From assembly GCA_027483445.1 (NCBI GenBank), contig JAIXUS010000018.1, positions 124,001 through 188,000 on the forward strand: a stretch of 64,000 bases of DNA, given 5' to 3'. Position 1 is the stretch's first letter. Every line of letters begins with the position of its first letter. Of this stretch, positions 1-7,930 are shown in pieces. A model generated the notes under the pieces. That model was not told where the DNA came from. It was given only the letters and a program-made list of their open reading frames with translations, and ran no database searches. A program made the position numbers and the translations under genes. The stretch comes from Bacteroidota bacterium. GTDB taxonomy: Bacteria > Bacteroidota > Bacteroidia > M30B66.

Positions 1-62
1 AATCAGGGCTTTTGCCCGCAGTTGTGCCCGTTCGCTTTGTCGAAATAAATACAGAATTCTGA
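1..62 (+). CDS. 3' end of an upstream gene, possibly a PstS-like substrate-binding protein (partial)
   Basis: Reading from base 3, an open frame runs to a TGA at 60-62 and ends in SGLLPAVVPVRFVEINTEF. Only about 19 residues are visible. The ending reminds me of the C-terminus of PstS-type phosphate-binding proteins that often precede a TPR gene in TonB/ExbB operons of Bacteroidota, but this is an inference from very little sequence. If right, the TPR gene at 87 would be the last gene of such an operon. A 24-base gap separates the two. Confidence 0.3.
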   Translation, partial: SGLLPAVVPVRFVEINTEF

Positions 63-86
63 ATTTTTTACTCGAAATAAATCCAC

Positions 87-1688
87 ATGAACCGACTTGT
101 TTTAATGATTCTCACACTTTGGGCTACCATAGCAGGGGCGCAAACATTAGAGGATGCCAAGCGATTAACCCTTAATGAGCAGCACGAAGCGGCCTCCTCA
201 GCTTTTCGTCAGCTTGTAGCTAAATTCCCGGTTAAAGGAGATTACTGGTTTTACTTTGGCGAAAACCTGTATAAGAGCGAAAACCCTGATTCAGCCAAAG
301 TGCTGTATACGCTTGGTGTTCAAAATGAGCCAACCAATCCACTTAATTTTATCGGCTTGGGTAAGGTAGCTCTATCTGAAGGCAACCAAGCAGAAGCCGA
401 TCAGTTGTTAAAGAAAGGACTTGATTTAGGTGCAGGAAAAAATGTAGAGGCTTTAATTCGACTTGCTGAGGTTTATATCACAGCGGAAAAGAAAAATTTA
501 CCTGAAGCCTTTAAGTTGTTGCAATCGGCTGAAAAACTCCAACCTAAAAATCCGGAAATACAAATTCTTAATGGCGACGCTTTCCTCGAAAATAATGATG
601 GAACTTCAGCTATCAAGTATTACGAAAAGGCGAAGGCTTTAGATCCCAAATCGCCAGCTGCTACCTTGAGAATTGGTCAGCTTTGGCTTCGAGCCCGCAA
701 TTACCAAGGTAAAGATAGCCAGAAAGGAGCATTAGAGTATTATCAGGAGGCCATTCAGCTAAGTCCGGATTTTGCACCGGCCTACCGAGAATTAGGCGAC
801 TTATATGCACTTGCCCAGCGCTATCCTGAAGCCAAGGAGAATTACACCAAATACCTCGAACTGTCGAAAGGAAATACTACTGCTAAGCGTCGCTATGCGG
901 CCTTCCTTTTCCTGACCAAAGACTATGAAGGAACACTTAATCAGGTTGATGAATTGTTGAAGGTAGACACTTCGTACAACATACTCAATCGCTTAGCAGC
1001 CTATGCGGCATTTGAAGCAAAGAAGTTTGATGTAGGTTTGGCCGCAATTGAAAAGTTCCTTGCTCGCCAGCCGGAAAACAAGATAACAGCGAACGATTTC
1101 ACCTACTATGGTAAAATTCTCTCCGCACTGGGAAAGGATTCCCTTGCTGTGGTTAAATTAGAGACCGCTCTGTCGAAAGATTCTTCGAATACCGATTTGT
1201 TTAGTGATTTAGCGGTTATCTACTCCAAGCAAAAGCGCTATGAAGATGCAATCCGCATGTATCAGAAAAAAGTTAGTGCCGGCAAAGCCATCACCAACGA
1301 TTACTTTAGAATGGGCCAGGCTTACTATCAGCTTCAGCAATTTGGTAAGGCCGACACCGCATTTGAACAAATCACCATTCAACAGCCTAAACTGATTACT
1401 GGCTATGTGTGGAGAGCCAAAGCAAACTCAAGTCTCGACGCTGATTTAAGTAAGGGCCAGGCAAAGCCGTTTTACGAAAAGGTGGTTGAGATAGGTGAAG
1501 CCGACGAAGCCAGCGCCAACAAGTACAAGAAAGATCTCGGTGAAGCATACCGTTATCTTTATTCATACTACAACTTTACTGCGAAAGACAAAGCCCAAGC
1601 GCAGGTTTGGCTTGAAAAATTAGTGAATGTGTATCCTGAAGACCAACAGTTGAAAAAAGCCCTTGAGGAAATGAAGGCCGGAAAGTAA
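87..1688 (+). CDS. Exported tetratricopeptide-repeat protein
   Basis: A 533-residue protein with an N-terminal signal peptide (residues 1-18, MNRLVLMILTLWATIAGA, then QTLED). The rest is a nearly continuous run of TPR helices with typical spacing and residues, such as A..YY..A..LDP at about 175-190 and APAYRELGDLYALAQRY at about 230-246. TPR arrays are scaffolds for protein-protein contacts; the signal peptide places it in the periplasm or at the envelope. No enzymatic domain is visible. It may close a TonB/PstS-type operon that begins before the window. Its stop codon directly abuts the stop codon of yajQ on the other strand. Confidence 0.8.
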   Translation: MNRLVLMILTLWATIAGAQTLEDAKRLTLNEQHEAASSAFRQLVAKFPVKGDYWFYFGENLYKSENPDSAKVLYTLGVQNEPTNPLNFIGLGKVALSEGNQAEADQLLKKGLDLGAGKNVEALIRLAEVYITAEKKNLPEAFKLLQSAEKLQPKNPEIQILNGDAFLENNDGTSAIKYYEKAKALDPKSPAATLRIGQLWLRARNYQGKDSQKGALEYYQEAIQLSPDFAPAYRELGDLYALAQRYPEAKENYTKYLELSKGNTTAKRRYAAFLFLTKDYEGTLNQVDELLKVDTSYNILNRLAAYAAFEAKKFDVGLAAIEKFLARQPENKITANDFTYYGKILSALGKDSLAVVKLETALSKDSSNTDLFSDLAVIYSKQKRYEDAIRMYQKKVSAGKAITNDYFRMGQAYYQLQQFGKADTAFEQITIQQPKLITGYVWRAKANSSLDADLSKGQAKPFYEKVVEIGEADEASANKYKKDLGEAYRYLYSYYNFTAKDKAQAQVWLEKLVNVYPEDQQLKKALEEMKAGK

Positions 1689-2180
1689 TCAGCCTTTCAT
1701 ATTGGTGAACTGAATCGGGATGTCCAGAGTTGCTGCTCTGAGCATCCCGATTACTTTTTGAAGGTCGTCAATCTTTTTTCCAATCACTCTTATTTGATCC
1801 TCCATTACTTGAGCTTGAACTTTTACTCCAGAGTCTTTAATGAGCTTCATGATTTTTCTCGCTTCTTCTTTATCTACGCCCTGGCGGATGGCAATGTCTT
1901 TCCTGACCATCGCCCCGCTGGCATATTGTGGTTTTCCGAAATCCATGCAATTGGGGTCGATCTTCTGTTTGATGAGTCTTGAACGTACAATGTCCTCCAT
2001 GGCGGTGAGACGCATCTCATTTTCAGTGAGTAACTTGAGCTGAACAGCTTTTTTATCAAGCTCAAGCTCCGATTTTGAATCCCGAAAGTCGAAACGTGTT
2101 TGAATTTCTTTTTTGGCGGCATTGATGGCATTGTCGAGCGTTTGTAAGTCGACTTTAGACACGATATCAAATGAGGGCAT
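1689..2180 (-). CDS. yajQ: YajQ family nucleotide-binding protein (DUF520)
   Basis: A 163-residue cytoplasmic protein of the YajQ/DUF520 family; members bind nucleotides and some bind cyclic di-GMP. The hallmark N-terminus MPSFDIVSKVD and the C-terminal IRVIGKKIDDLQKVI and PIQFTNMK motifs are intact. The start is set at the ATG at 2180 because family members begin MPSFDIVS; an upstream in-frame ATG at 2213 would add 11 atypical residues. It lies tail to tail with the TPR gene without any gap, and back to back with rpsU, about 100 bases away. Its specific role here is unknown. Confidence 0.93.
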   Translation of the reverse strand: MPSFDIVSKVDLQTLDNAINAAKKEIQTRFDFRDSKSELELDKKAVQLKLLTENEMRLTAMEDIVRSRLIKQKIDPNCMDFGKPQYASGAMVRKDIAIRQGVDKEEARKIMKLIKDSGVKVQAQVMEDQIRVIGKKIDDLQKVIGMLRAATLDIPIQFTNMKG

Positions 2181-2231
2181 GGGTAAATGAATGAAGATGG
2201 GGCTAAAGTTCAAAAATTTCTGAGGAATTGA

Positions 2232-2260
2232 TTGTACTGTTTTCGAATTTACTATATTTG
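2232..2260 (+). promoter_or_regulatory. rpsU promoter (Bacteroidota type)
   Basis: TTG at 2232-2234, an 18-base spacer, and TATATTTG at 2253-2260, an exact match to the TAnnTTTG -7 element. The rpsU ATG lies 24 bases beyond the element. Confidence 0.7.
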
Positions 2261-2284
2261 CAACCCTAAAACAGAGAAAATCAA

Positions 2285-2479
2285 ATGTTGATCATCCCAG
2301 TTAAAGAAGGCGAATCTATCGAGAAAGCACTGAAGAAGTTCAAGCGCAAGGTTGAAAAAACCGGTCTCATCAAGGAATTACGCGAGCGTCAGAAGTTTAC
2401 CAAACCTTCTGTTGAGCGTCGTGAGGAGATTAAGCGCGCGATTTACAGCGCTAAGTTTCGCACCGAGCAGCAAGGGTAA
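2285..2479 (+). CDS. rpsU: 30S ribosomal protein S21
   Basis: A 64-residue basic protein with the S21 signature: MLIIPVKEGESIEKALKKF at the start, FKRKVEKTG and LRERQKFTKPSVERR in the middle. It is part of the small subunit near the anti-Shine-Dalgarno region of 16S rRNA. The length fits Bacteroidota S21. It has its own promoter (TATATTTG at 2253-2260) and is followed by a terminator hairpin (2509-2538) before xerC, so xerC may be expressed by read-through. Confidence 0.97.
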   Translation: MLIIPVKEGESIEKALKKFKRKVEKTGLIKELRERQKFTKPSVERREEIKRAIYSAKFRTEQQG

Positions 2480-2508
2480 TCCTTAACAGGGTTTACGCAT
2501 ATATATTC

Positions 2509-2538
2509 AGGGGCTTCCTCAACGGAGCTCCTTTTTTT
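2509..2538 (+). terminator. Intrinsic terminator after rpsU
   Basis: AGGGGCT (2509-2515) pairs with AGCTCCT (2526-2532) with one G-T pair, loop of 10, followed by a run of seven T. It lies 30 bases after the rpsU stop. Confidence 0.75.
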
Positions 2539-2612
2539 GTTTACAACCGTATTGTTTATTTGTTTCTGATTTCGGCACCCGATTAACCGCGTTTTTCTCG
2601 TTATTCGCACAC

Positions 2613-3512
2613 ATGGAGCCGATTGCAGCATTTTTGCATTACCTCAAGTTTGAGCGAAGGTATTCATCGCATACCCTGGAAGCATATCGTTCAGATTTAT
2701 TGCAATTCGAAAGCTTTTTGCATGAAGAAGGATTGGACAGGGAAACCGCATTGGCAGAGGCAGACGCCGGACTGGTAAGGGCTTGGTTGATGAAACTTAT
2801 GGAGTCAGGAATAACCGCAAGGTCGGTTAATAGAAAGATTACAGCATTGAAGGCCTTTTACAAACTAAGTGTTCAAAATGGCAGGCTGAACCAAAACCCT
2901 ATGCTTAAAGTGGTCTCACCGAAGGTTCCTAAACGCCTTCCTGAGTATGTGGAAGCTTCAAAACTCGATCAACTGCTCGATAACGTTGAGTTTGGAGACG
3001 ACTATGATGGTGTATTAACCAAGCTGATACTTGAGTTATTCTATGGTACCGGAATGCGACGAGCAGAACTGATCGGTTTAAAACTATCCGACTGGGAGGC
3101 CGGCACACAACAGCTCCGGGTTACCGGGAAAAGAAACAAACAACGGATTGTACCTGTTTTCCCCAATCTTGCTCAATTACTGCAGCAATACATGAGCTTT
3201 CGGGTTCAAATTAAAACGCAATCCGAAAATTTGCTTCTTCGTTCGGACGGCTCAGCCTTATACCCTGAATGGGTTTATAGGCTCGTCAAAAAGCATCTTA
3301 ATATTGTAAGTACTCAAAAGAAAAGAAGCCCTCATGTTCTTCGCCATTCCTTTGCAACAGAAATGCTTAACAATGGCGCCGACCTAAATGCCATCAAGGA
3401 AGTTCTTGGGCACGCTAACCTATCTGCCACACAGGTTTATACCCACAATTCCTTTGAAAAGCTGCGATCCACTTACACCAAAGCCCATCCGCGTGGAACC
3501 CGCAAAGATTAA
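2613..3512 (+). CDS. xerC: Tyrosine recombinase XerC/XerD
   Basis: A 299-residue site-specific recombinase for resolving chromosome dimers at dif. The N-terminal core-binding (SAM-like) domain covers about residues 1-95, the catalytic domain about 105-295. The catalytic set can be read: R149 (GTGMRRAEL), K173 (TGKRNK), H241 and R244 (HVLRH), H267 (LGHANL) and the nucleophile Y276 (VYTH). Length and the location after rpsU match the housekeeping Xer recombinase of Bacteroidota rather than a phage or transposon integrase; no att sites or mobile genes are nearby. XerC versus XerD cannot be told from the sequence alone. In relatives a ribosome hibernation factor often follows; here a phosphate transporter does. 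Confidence 0.92.
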   Translation: MEPIAAFLHYLKFERRYSSHTLEAYRSDLLQFESFLHEEGLDRETALAEADAGLVRAWLMKLMESGITARSVNRKITALKAFYKLSVQNGRLNQNPMLKVVSPKVPKRLPEYVEASKLDQLLDNVEFGDDYDGVLTKLILELFYGTGMRRAELIGLKLSDWEAGTQQLRVTGKRNKQRIVPVFPNLAQLLQQYMSFRVQIKTQSENLLLRSDGSALYPEWVYRLVKKHLNIVSTQKKRSPHVLRHSFATEMLNNGADLNAIKEVLGHANLSATQVYTHNSFEKLRSTYTKAHPRGTRKD

Positions 3513-3557
3513 ATGCTCTCTAGACATACTCCTCTTTAAGTGCTGTCGAACCACTGC

Positions 3558-3582
3558 AGAGGTTAAGGAATTGTTAACCTCT
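3558..3582. promoter_or_regulatory. 9-bp inverted repeat overlapping the PiT promoter
   Basis: AGAGGTTAA (3558-3566) and TTAACCTCT (3574-3582), perfect, 7-base spacer. Its right arm runs into the presumed -33 element of the following phosphate transporter gene. It could be an operator or, less likely, a terminator for xerC, since no T tract follows directly. Confidence 0.5.
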
Positions 3583-3611
3583 TTAGGGCTTTCATTTTCC
3601 GATTAGTTTTG
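3582..3611 (+). promoter_or_regulatory. Promoter of the PiT transporter gene, probably leaderless
   Basis: TTTA at 3582-3585 as a near -33 element, 18-base spacer, TAGTTTTG at 3604-3611 (exact TAnnTTTG). The ATG follows after only four bases, so transcription should start at or next to the start codon. Confidence 0.65.
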
Positions 3612-3615
3612 AGCC

Positions 3616-5025
3616 ATGTTCGGATTAGACCCAGCTACCACCACACTTCTTATTTTCTGCATTGTTTGTGCATGCGCTTTTGAGTTTATCAATGGCTTTC
3701 ATGATACCGCCAATGCAGTAGCAACAGTAATCTATACCAACTCTATGAAGCCTGTAACGGCAGTAGTATGGTCTGGATTCTTCAATTTTCTCGGAGTGTT
3801 TTTGGGAGGTATTTCAGTGGCCGTTGGTATTTTAAAACTATTGCCCCCCGAATCACTGGTTGATCAAACCGTAGGACATAACATCGCTATCGTTTTAGCC
3901 TTATTGATTTCGGCCATTATTTGGAATTTGGCTACATGGTGGCTGGGCATACCAGCCAGTTCTTCGCATACGCTCATCGGATCAATGCTCGGTGTTGGAA
4001 TCGTGTTTTCTTTGCTTGCCGGTGATTATTCGCTGTCGGGAGTAAATTGGTCGAAAGCCAAAGACACCGGACTTTCTCTGCTTATTTCTCCATTAATGGG
4101 ATTTGGCTTCACCATGGGGCTTATAGCACTGTTACGGACTTATGTAAAAAACAAAATCATTTTTCAATCGCCAAAGTCTGGGCAAGAACCGCCAGTTTGG
4201 ATTCGTGGTTTACTGATTCTAACCTGTACCGGTGTTTCCTTTGCACACGGTTCTAACGATGGGCAAAAAGGAGTTGGATTAATCATGCTTATTTTAATTA
4301 GCATTGCCCCTTTGCATTTCGCCCTGGATGCAACAAAAGATCCGCTCCAAATGGCGAAGCCTGCTCAGGAAGTTTTCTCCGGGATTTCATCCATGGAGAA
4401 TCAACTGAAAGACCCGCTCTATAAGGTTACCACCGAAAGATTAAAGGCAGAATTGCTAGACATCTCTCAGGTAATAAATAAAAGCGCATCCTTGGGTAAG
4501 CTTCAAGACGATGACAAAATTGCGCTTCGTAAAGACATATTATTTATTAGCGCCAACTTCGACAAAATCAGGAAAGAGGGCGGTTTTAAAACCGTAGACA
4601 AAACACAACTTGCTAAGGTAGAGTCTGGTATCAAGCAATTGCGTAGCTACACAGAATATTCTCCTACCTGGGTATTGTTAATGGTGGCTTTGTCTTTGGG
4701 TATTGGCACCATGGTGGGTTGGAAAAGAATCGTTGTAACCATTGGTGAGAAAATCGGTAAGAACCATCTCACCTATGCTCAGGGAGCCAGTGCTGAACTG
4801 GTAGCCGCCGGAACAATTGGTCTGGCCACATTTACTGGTTTACCTGTAAGTACGACACAAGTTCTCTCCTCAGGTGTAGCCGGGAGTATGGTAGCCACCG
4901 ATGGAGTAAAAAACATACAGGGCGGTACAGTGCGTAACATTGCCATCGCTTGGCTGTTGACCTTACCTGTAACCATGATTTTAGCAGGAGGCTTGTATTA
5001 TCTCTTTCTGCAATTCACCGCTTAG
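3616..5025 (+). CDS. pitA: PiT family inorganic phosphate transporter
   Basis: A 469-residue inner-membrane permease that imports inorganic phosphate with a cation. Both halves carry the PiT signature: FINGFHDTANAVATVIYTNSM at about 25-45 and FAHGSNDGQKGVGLIML at about 208-224. A hydrophilic segment of about 110 residues (roughly 238-345), rich in charged helices, separates the halves, as is common in Bacteroidota PiT proteins. The C-terminal half contains GLPVSTTQVLSSGVAGS, the second conserved repeat. An inverted repeat overlaps its promoter. Its end overlaps the end of the opposite-strand gene by four bases. Substrate could be sulfate in a few homologues; phosphate is the usual one. Confidence 0.92.
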   Translation: MFGLDPATTTLLIFCIVCACAFEFINGFHDTANAVATVIYTNSMKPVTAVVWSGFFNFLGVFLGGISVAVGILKLLPPESLVDQTVGHNIAIVLALLISAIIWNLATWWLGIPASSSHTLIGSMLGVGIVFSLLAGDYSLSGVNWSKAKDTGLSLLISPLMGFGFTMGLIALLRTYVKNKIIFQSPKSGQEPPVWIRGLLILTCTGVSFAHGSNDGQKGVGLIMLILISIAPLHFALDATKDPLQMAKPAQEVFSGISSMENQLKDPLYKVTTERLKAELLDISQVINKSASLGKLQDDDKIALRKDILFISANFDKIRKEGGFKTVDKTQLAKVESGIKQLRSYTEYSPTWVLLMVALSLGIGTMVGWKRIVVTIGEKIGKNHLTYAQGASAELVAAGTIGLATFTGLPVSTTQVLSSGVAGSMVATDGVKNIQGGTVRNIAIAWLLTLPVTMILAGGLYYLFLQFTA

Positions 5026-6170
5026 TCTTCGCTCTTCTGGCTTTTGGATTTTAACCTGAGTGTGCTTACCACCGGGTAATGGTCACTCAGTTTCTTCTTG
5101 AGTACCTTGAAGTATAGTGAATTGAAAAACTGAGGAGAGTAGAGGATGTAATCAATCCGAAGAAACGGAATAATACCAATGTATGTCGAACCCCAACCTG
5201 CACCAGATTCTATAAAAGCGTCATGGAGGTTTGATGAAATCTGATGATAGGTGTATGAATTCGGAGGATCGTTGAAATCTCCGCAAACAATAACAGGATG
5301 TGGCGATTTTTGAATGTGTTCAGCGATAACGTCGGTTTGCCTCGCTCTTCTGATGTAGGCTCTGCGCATTCGGGAGATGATGCGCTGTGGGCCATCAAGA
5401 TTCGTTTGATCTTCGTTACCTGTTATGGTCTTTAGTGCTTTGTAATCTTCTCTTCGAAACCGAACTGATTCTAAATGAAGATTGTAGACGCGAAAAGTGT
5501 CGCCGTAGGCTTTAATGTCGGAGAAAATGGAAATGTTGTCGGTACTGTCACGAAATGGGATAGTACCTCTATGGATGATTGGGAATCTACTTAAGGTGGC
5601 TATGCCCCAGTGATTTACCTCCTTTACTGTAGCAGTGTGTGCAATATGCTTGTAGCGCGCAGGCTGAATCTGAAGCAAAGTATCTAGGGTGTTAAAACTC
5701 CGGGTGTCGTCATAAAAAAACTCTTGAAAACACAGAATATCAGCCTGTTCTTTTCGAACCACATCCATGATTTTGTTCCTCGTGAGTTTGTTGTTTGTCC
5801 AGTTGTACAAGTCGAATAATCGCACATTGTACGACATAATGTGAAGGGATGAATCGGCTGCCCGAATATTGACAATTTCTTCGCGATTTGCAGGCGCTGA
5901 AAAATTGTAGAAATCACCCACTTTGGTTAAACTCAATACGACGAGGATACCTGAAAAAAAGGCTCTTCTCCATTGGATGACCATCCAGTACATTAAGAAT
6001 AGGACGTTCACTGCAAACAAAAATGGAAAGGCCAAGCCCATGAAAGCTAACATCCAGAAGTGTTCCGGGCTGATAAGCAAAGCTAGCAATGAAAGCAATA
6101 AGCCAATGACTGCCGCCATGTTAAGCCCAAACATGATTTTTCTGAATACTTCGGCACCAATCTTTTTCAT
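5022..6170 (-). CDS. Membrane-anchored endonuclease/exonuclease/phosphatase family protein
   Basis: A 382-residue protein. Residues 1-75 hold two or three hydrophobic segments (AAVIGLLLSLLALLI, FMGLAFPFLFAVNVLFLMYW). From about 110 on it is an EEP-fold domain: SYNVRLFDLYNW, ILCFQEFF (metal-binding Glu), YNLHLESVRF, VIVCGDFNDPPNS (catalytic Asp/Asn) and the final LSDHYPVVSTL (catalytic His). The fold hydrolyses phosphodiesters or phosphomonoesters in DNA, lipids or inositol phosphates; the substrate here cannot be told. The membrane part suggests the active site faces the periplasm or membrane surface. TACATTTG at 6178-6185 (minus strand) lies seven bases before the ATG. It converges with the PiT gene with a four-base overlap. 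Confidence 0.88.
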   Translation of the reverse strand: MKKIGAEVFRKIMFGLNMAAVIGLLLSLLALLISPEHFWMLAFMGLAFPFLFAVNVLFLMYWMVIQWRRAFFSGILVVLSLTKVGDFYNFSAPANREEIVNIRAADSSLHIMSYNVRLFDLYNWTNNKLTRNKIMDVVRKEQADILCFQEFFYDDTRSFNTLDTLLQIQPARYKHIAHTATVKEVNHWGIATLSRFPIIHRGTIPFRDSTDNISIFSDIKAYGDTFRVYNLHLESVRFRREDYKALKTITGNEDQTNLDGPQRIISRMRRAYIRRARQTDVIAEHIQKSPHPVIVCGDFNDPPNSYTYHQISSNLHDAFIESGAGWGSTYIGIIPFLRIDYILYSPQFFNSLYFKVLKKKLSDHYPVVSTLRLKSKSQKSED

Positions 6171-6177
6171 GGCTGCT

Positions 6178-6185
6178 CAAATGTA
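6178..6185 (-). promoter_or_regulatory. -7 element of the EEP-family gene
   Basis: TACATTTG read on the minus strand, exact TAnnTTTG, seven bases before the ATG at 6170. A very short or absent leader is implied. Confidence 0.55.
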
Positions 6186-6772
6186 CGCGTTTAGTGGAAT
6201 GTTCATCAAGTCTAACGCCCGACAAATAAAAATCTTACCCAGTCATCGCCCACCAAAGGGGAATTGGATTTCGAATGCCGGCCTTAAATGAAGAAATGAT
6301 CTAAACGATTTTGACTGATTTCTACCACCTAAGCCAATCAGATATGTTGATTTAAGTTTAATCGATAATCACACAACCTGTAGCTTCGGTTTGTAGCTGC
6401 CTATTTGCTGAATTTCAGACCTTTCAGTTGGTCAAGATTCCTAAATTTAAAAGGATGTAAATTCTCGAATGATAGCAGTGGGTAAAGCGCCAGCGGTTGA
6501 AGCGAATACCCCGCAGCCCGGATGCATCGCAATCCGGGTGAGGAGTAGCAGCGAAAAACGCGGTGCCAGAAGTTAGTGCCAAAATGGTAAGATGCTGCTC
6601 ATTAGGCAGGCGCCCCAACTTGAATCAGCCATACAAAGATGCTTTTAAGCGCAATTGAAGTTTGATGGGCAGTTTGCCCACAACTAAGCGTTCGTTCAAT
6701 GAATGTGAATGATGGGTCTATGCTTTTCTAACGCGCTTTTGGCCGACGAGTAGGTTCTGTTACCCTTTGATT
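6186..6772. other. Gene-free stretch with structured repeat copy 1
   Basis: About 590 bases between two divergent promoters. No supported gene. It holds the structured repeat at 6487-6615 and a small perfect hairpin at 6666-6680 (TGGGCA, three-base loop, TGCCCA). The short open frames here lie across the repeat and lack family features. Confidence 0.7.
6487..6615. repeat. Structured intergenic repeat, copy 1
   Basis: Shares three blocks with 45729-45940. Block 1 (6487-6512) begins GCGCCAGCGG and ends ATACCCC, 23 of 26 bases identical. Block 2 (6539-6567) begins TGAGGAGTAGCAGCGAAA and ends CGCGGTGCC, one mismatch in 29. Block 3 is AGGCAGGCGCCC near the end, identical. Between blocks 1 and 2 lies a hairpin, CCCGGAT (6517-6523) with ATCCGGG (6532-6538), whose stem differs in sequence from that of copy 2. 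The ends carry GCGCC and GGCGC, which can pair. Confidence 0.75.
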
Positions 6773-6780
6773 TACCTTTG
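6773..6780 (+). promoter_or_regulatory. -7 element of the phosphoesterase gene
   Basis: TACCTTTG, exact TAnnTTTG, five bases before the ATG at 6786; implies a leaderless or nearly leaderless mRNA. Confidence 0.6.
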
Positions 6781-6785
6781 CCAAT

Positions 6786-7895
6786 ATGCGGGGATTTTTC
6801 CTGACCTTTTTTACGCTGATTTCGAGTGTGATTTTTGCGGCCGATGAGCCCAAGGTGCTGTTTTCTGTGTATCTGATTGGCGACACCGGAAGCGATACGA
6901 TTCCATCGGAAGTGTTGTTTTTGTTGGCTTATGAAGCCTTAGATCAATCTAACTCTGCTGTTGTGTTTTTGGGTGATAATGTTTATCCGGCCGGCAATTC
7001 GGCGATTTCAGGTACCCGCGCAAAAGTCGAAAAGCGCATTTTGGAGTCGCAGCTTGAGTTGTTTAGTACTTACCCGGGGCAGCTTTATATGATTCCCGGT
7101 AATCATGATTGGGCCAACGGCAAAGGAAAAGGTAAGCAGGCTGCGCTTCGTCAGAAAGCATTGGCCGATACTTTTACCCGCCGTAGCACTTTAATTAGCA
7201 ATGCCGGGAGTGTTTATTTTCCAAGCGCAGGCCTGCCAGGTCCCGTTTCAATAGCCATTGATTCTGTTTTTCAATTGATTTTGATTGATACGCAATGGTG
7301 GCTGCACAAAAGCATATTTCGAACGGTTAAAGGTTCAGGAAATCGAAGCTACTCCGAAGAGAAACGTTTTTTTTTGGCCTCAATGGATAGTTTAATTCTG
7401 GAGGCTCGGAAACAAGGGAAAGTGCCAATTGTCGCAGGGCACCATCCGTTAATGAGCAATGGAAAACATGCGCATACAAAAGAACCCTTTCGCTTTTTGT
7501 TCAACTATACTCCATTGGCCCTTTTCCAGACCTTTGGACTTGATCGTTGGTTAAGTCAGGATTTGTTTCAGCCTCGCTACCGCCGACTCAGAAAGGCATT
7601 AACACAAATTTTCGATAAGCACGAGCGTGTGATTTATGCCTCCGGTCATGAGCACAATTTACAGCTGTTTCAAGTCGGAGTTAATTATCAGATTATCAGT
7701 GGTTCGGGCTCGAAATTAAGTTACACCGATCGGTACCGCTACCCTGCATTGTTCATGGAAGACCGCCAACATGGTTTTTTTAAGTTGGATTTTCTGTCTA
7801 ACGGCACAGTTCAAATTTCGGCGTATGGTGTGCGCGATCGTGGAGAATATTGGAGAAAAACCTTATTTCAAATGCCATTTCCACCTGCGAATTAA
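6786..7895 (+). CDS. Secreted calcineurin-like metallophosphoesterase
   Basis: A 369-residue phosphoesterase with a signal peptide (about 1-18, FFLTFFTLISSVIFA). The metal-binding motifs of the calcineurin-like fold can be read in order: LIGDTGSD (about 31-38), VVFLGDNVYPAG (about 59-70), MIPGNHDW (about 101-108), VAGHHPL (about 217-223) and ASGHEHNLQLF (about 289-299). Distantly similar to tartrate-resistant acid phosphatases. Probably acts on phosphate esters outside the cytoplasm; the substrate is unknown. The presence of a PiT transporter nearby is suggestive of phosphate scavenging but they are not in one operon. The next gene may have its own promoter at 7901. Confidence 0.87.
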   Translation: MRGFFLTFFTLISSVIFAADEPKVLFSVYLIGDTGSDTIPSEVLFLLAYEALDQSNSAVVFLGDNVYPAGNSAISGTRAKVEKRILESQLELFSTYPGQLYMIPGNHDWANGKGKGKQAALRQKALADTFTRRSTLISNAGSVYFPSAGLPGPVSIAIDSVFQLILIDTQWWLHKSIFRTVKGSGNRSYSEEKRFFLASMDSLILEARKQGKVPIVAGHHPLMSNGKHAHTKEPFRFLFNYTPLALFQTFGLDRWLSQDLFQPRYRRLRKALTQIFDKHERVIYASGHEHNLQLFQVGVNYQIISGSGSKLSYTDRYRYPALFMEDRQHGFFKLDFLSNGTVQISAYGVRDRGEYWRKTLFQMPFPPAN

Positions 7896-7900
7896 TTCTC

Positions 7901-7907
7901 TATTTTG
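7901..7907 (+). promoter_or_regulatory. Possible -7 element of the DedA gene
   Basis: TATTTTG, one base shorter than TAnnTTTG, 23 bases before a GTG at 7931. It supports the GTG as the start rather than an ATG at 7850 inside the previous gene. Confidence 0.4.
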
Positions 7908-7930
7908 CACCTGTATTAGCGCTAAGTTTT

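Noticed and set aside
2613-3512. XerC as the integrase of a mobile island
   Set aside because: Its length, catalytic set and position after rpsU fit the housekeeping enzyme; no att repeats or mobile genes nearby.
3388-3606. 72-codon frame overlapping the end of xerC
   Set aside because: Two thirds lies within xerC in another frame, and the rest covers the inverted repeat before the PiT gene.
6424-6618. 64-codon minus-strand frame
   Set aside because: It lies across structured repeat copy 1; its translation reflects the repeat and shows no family features.
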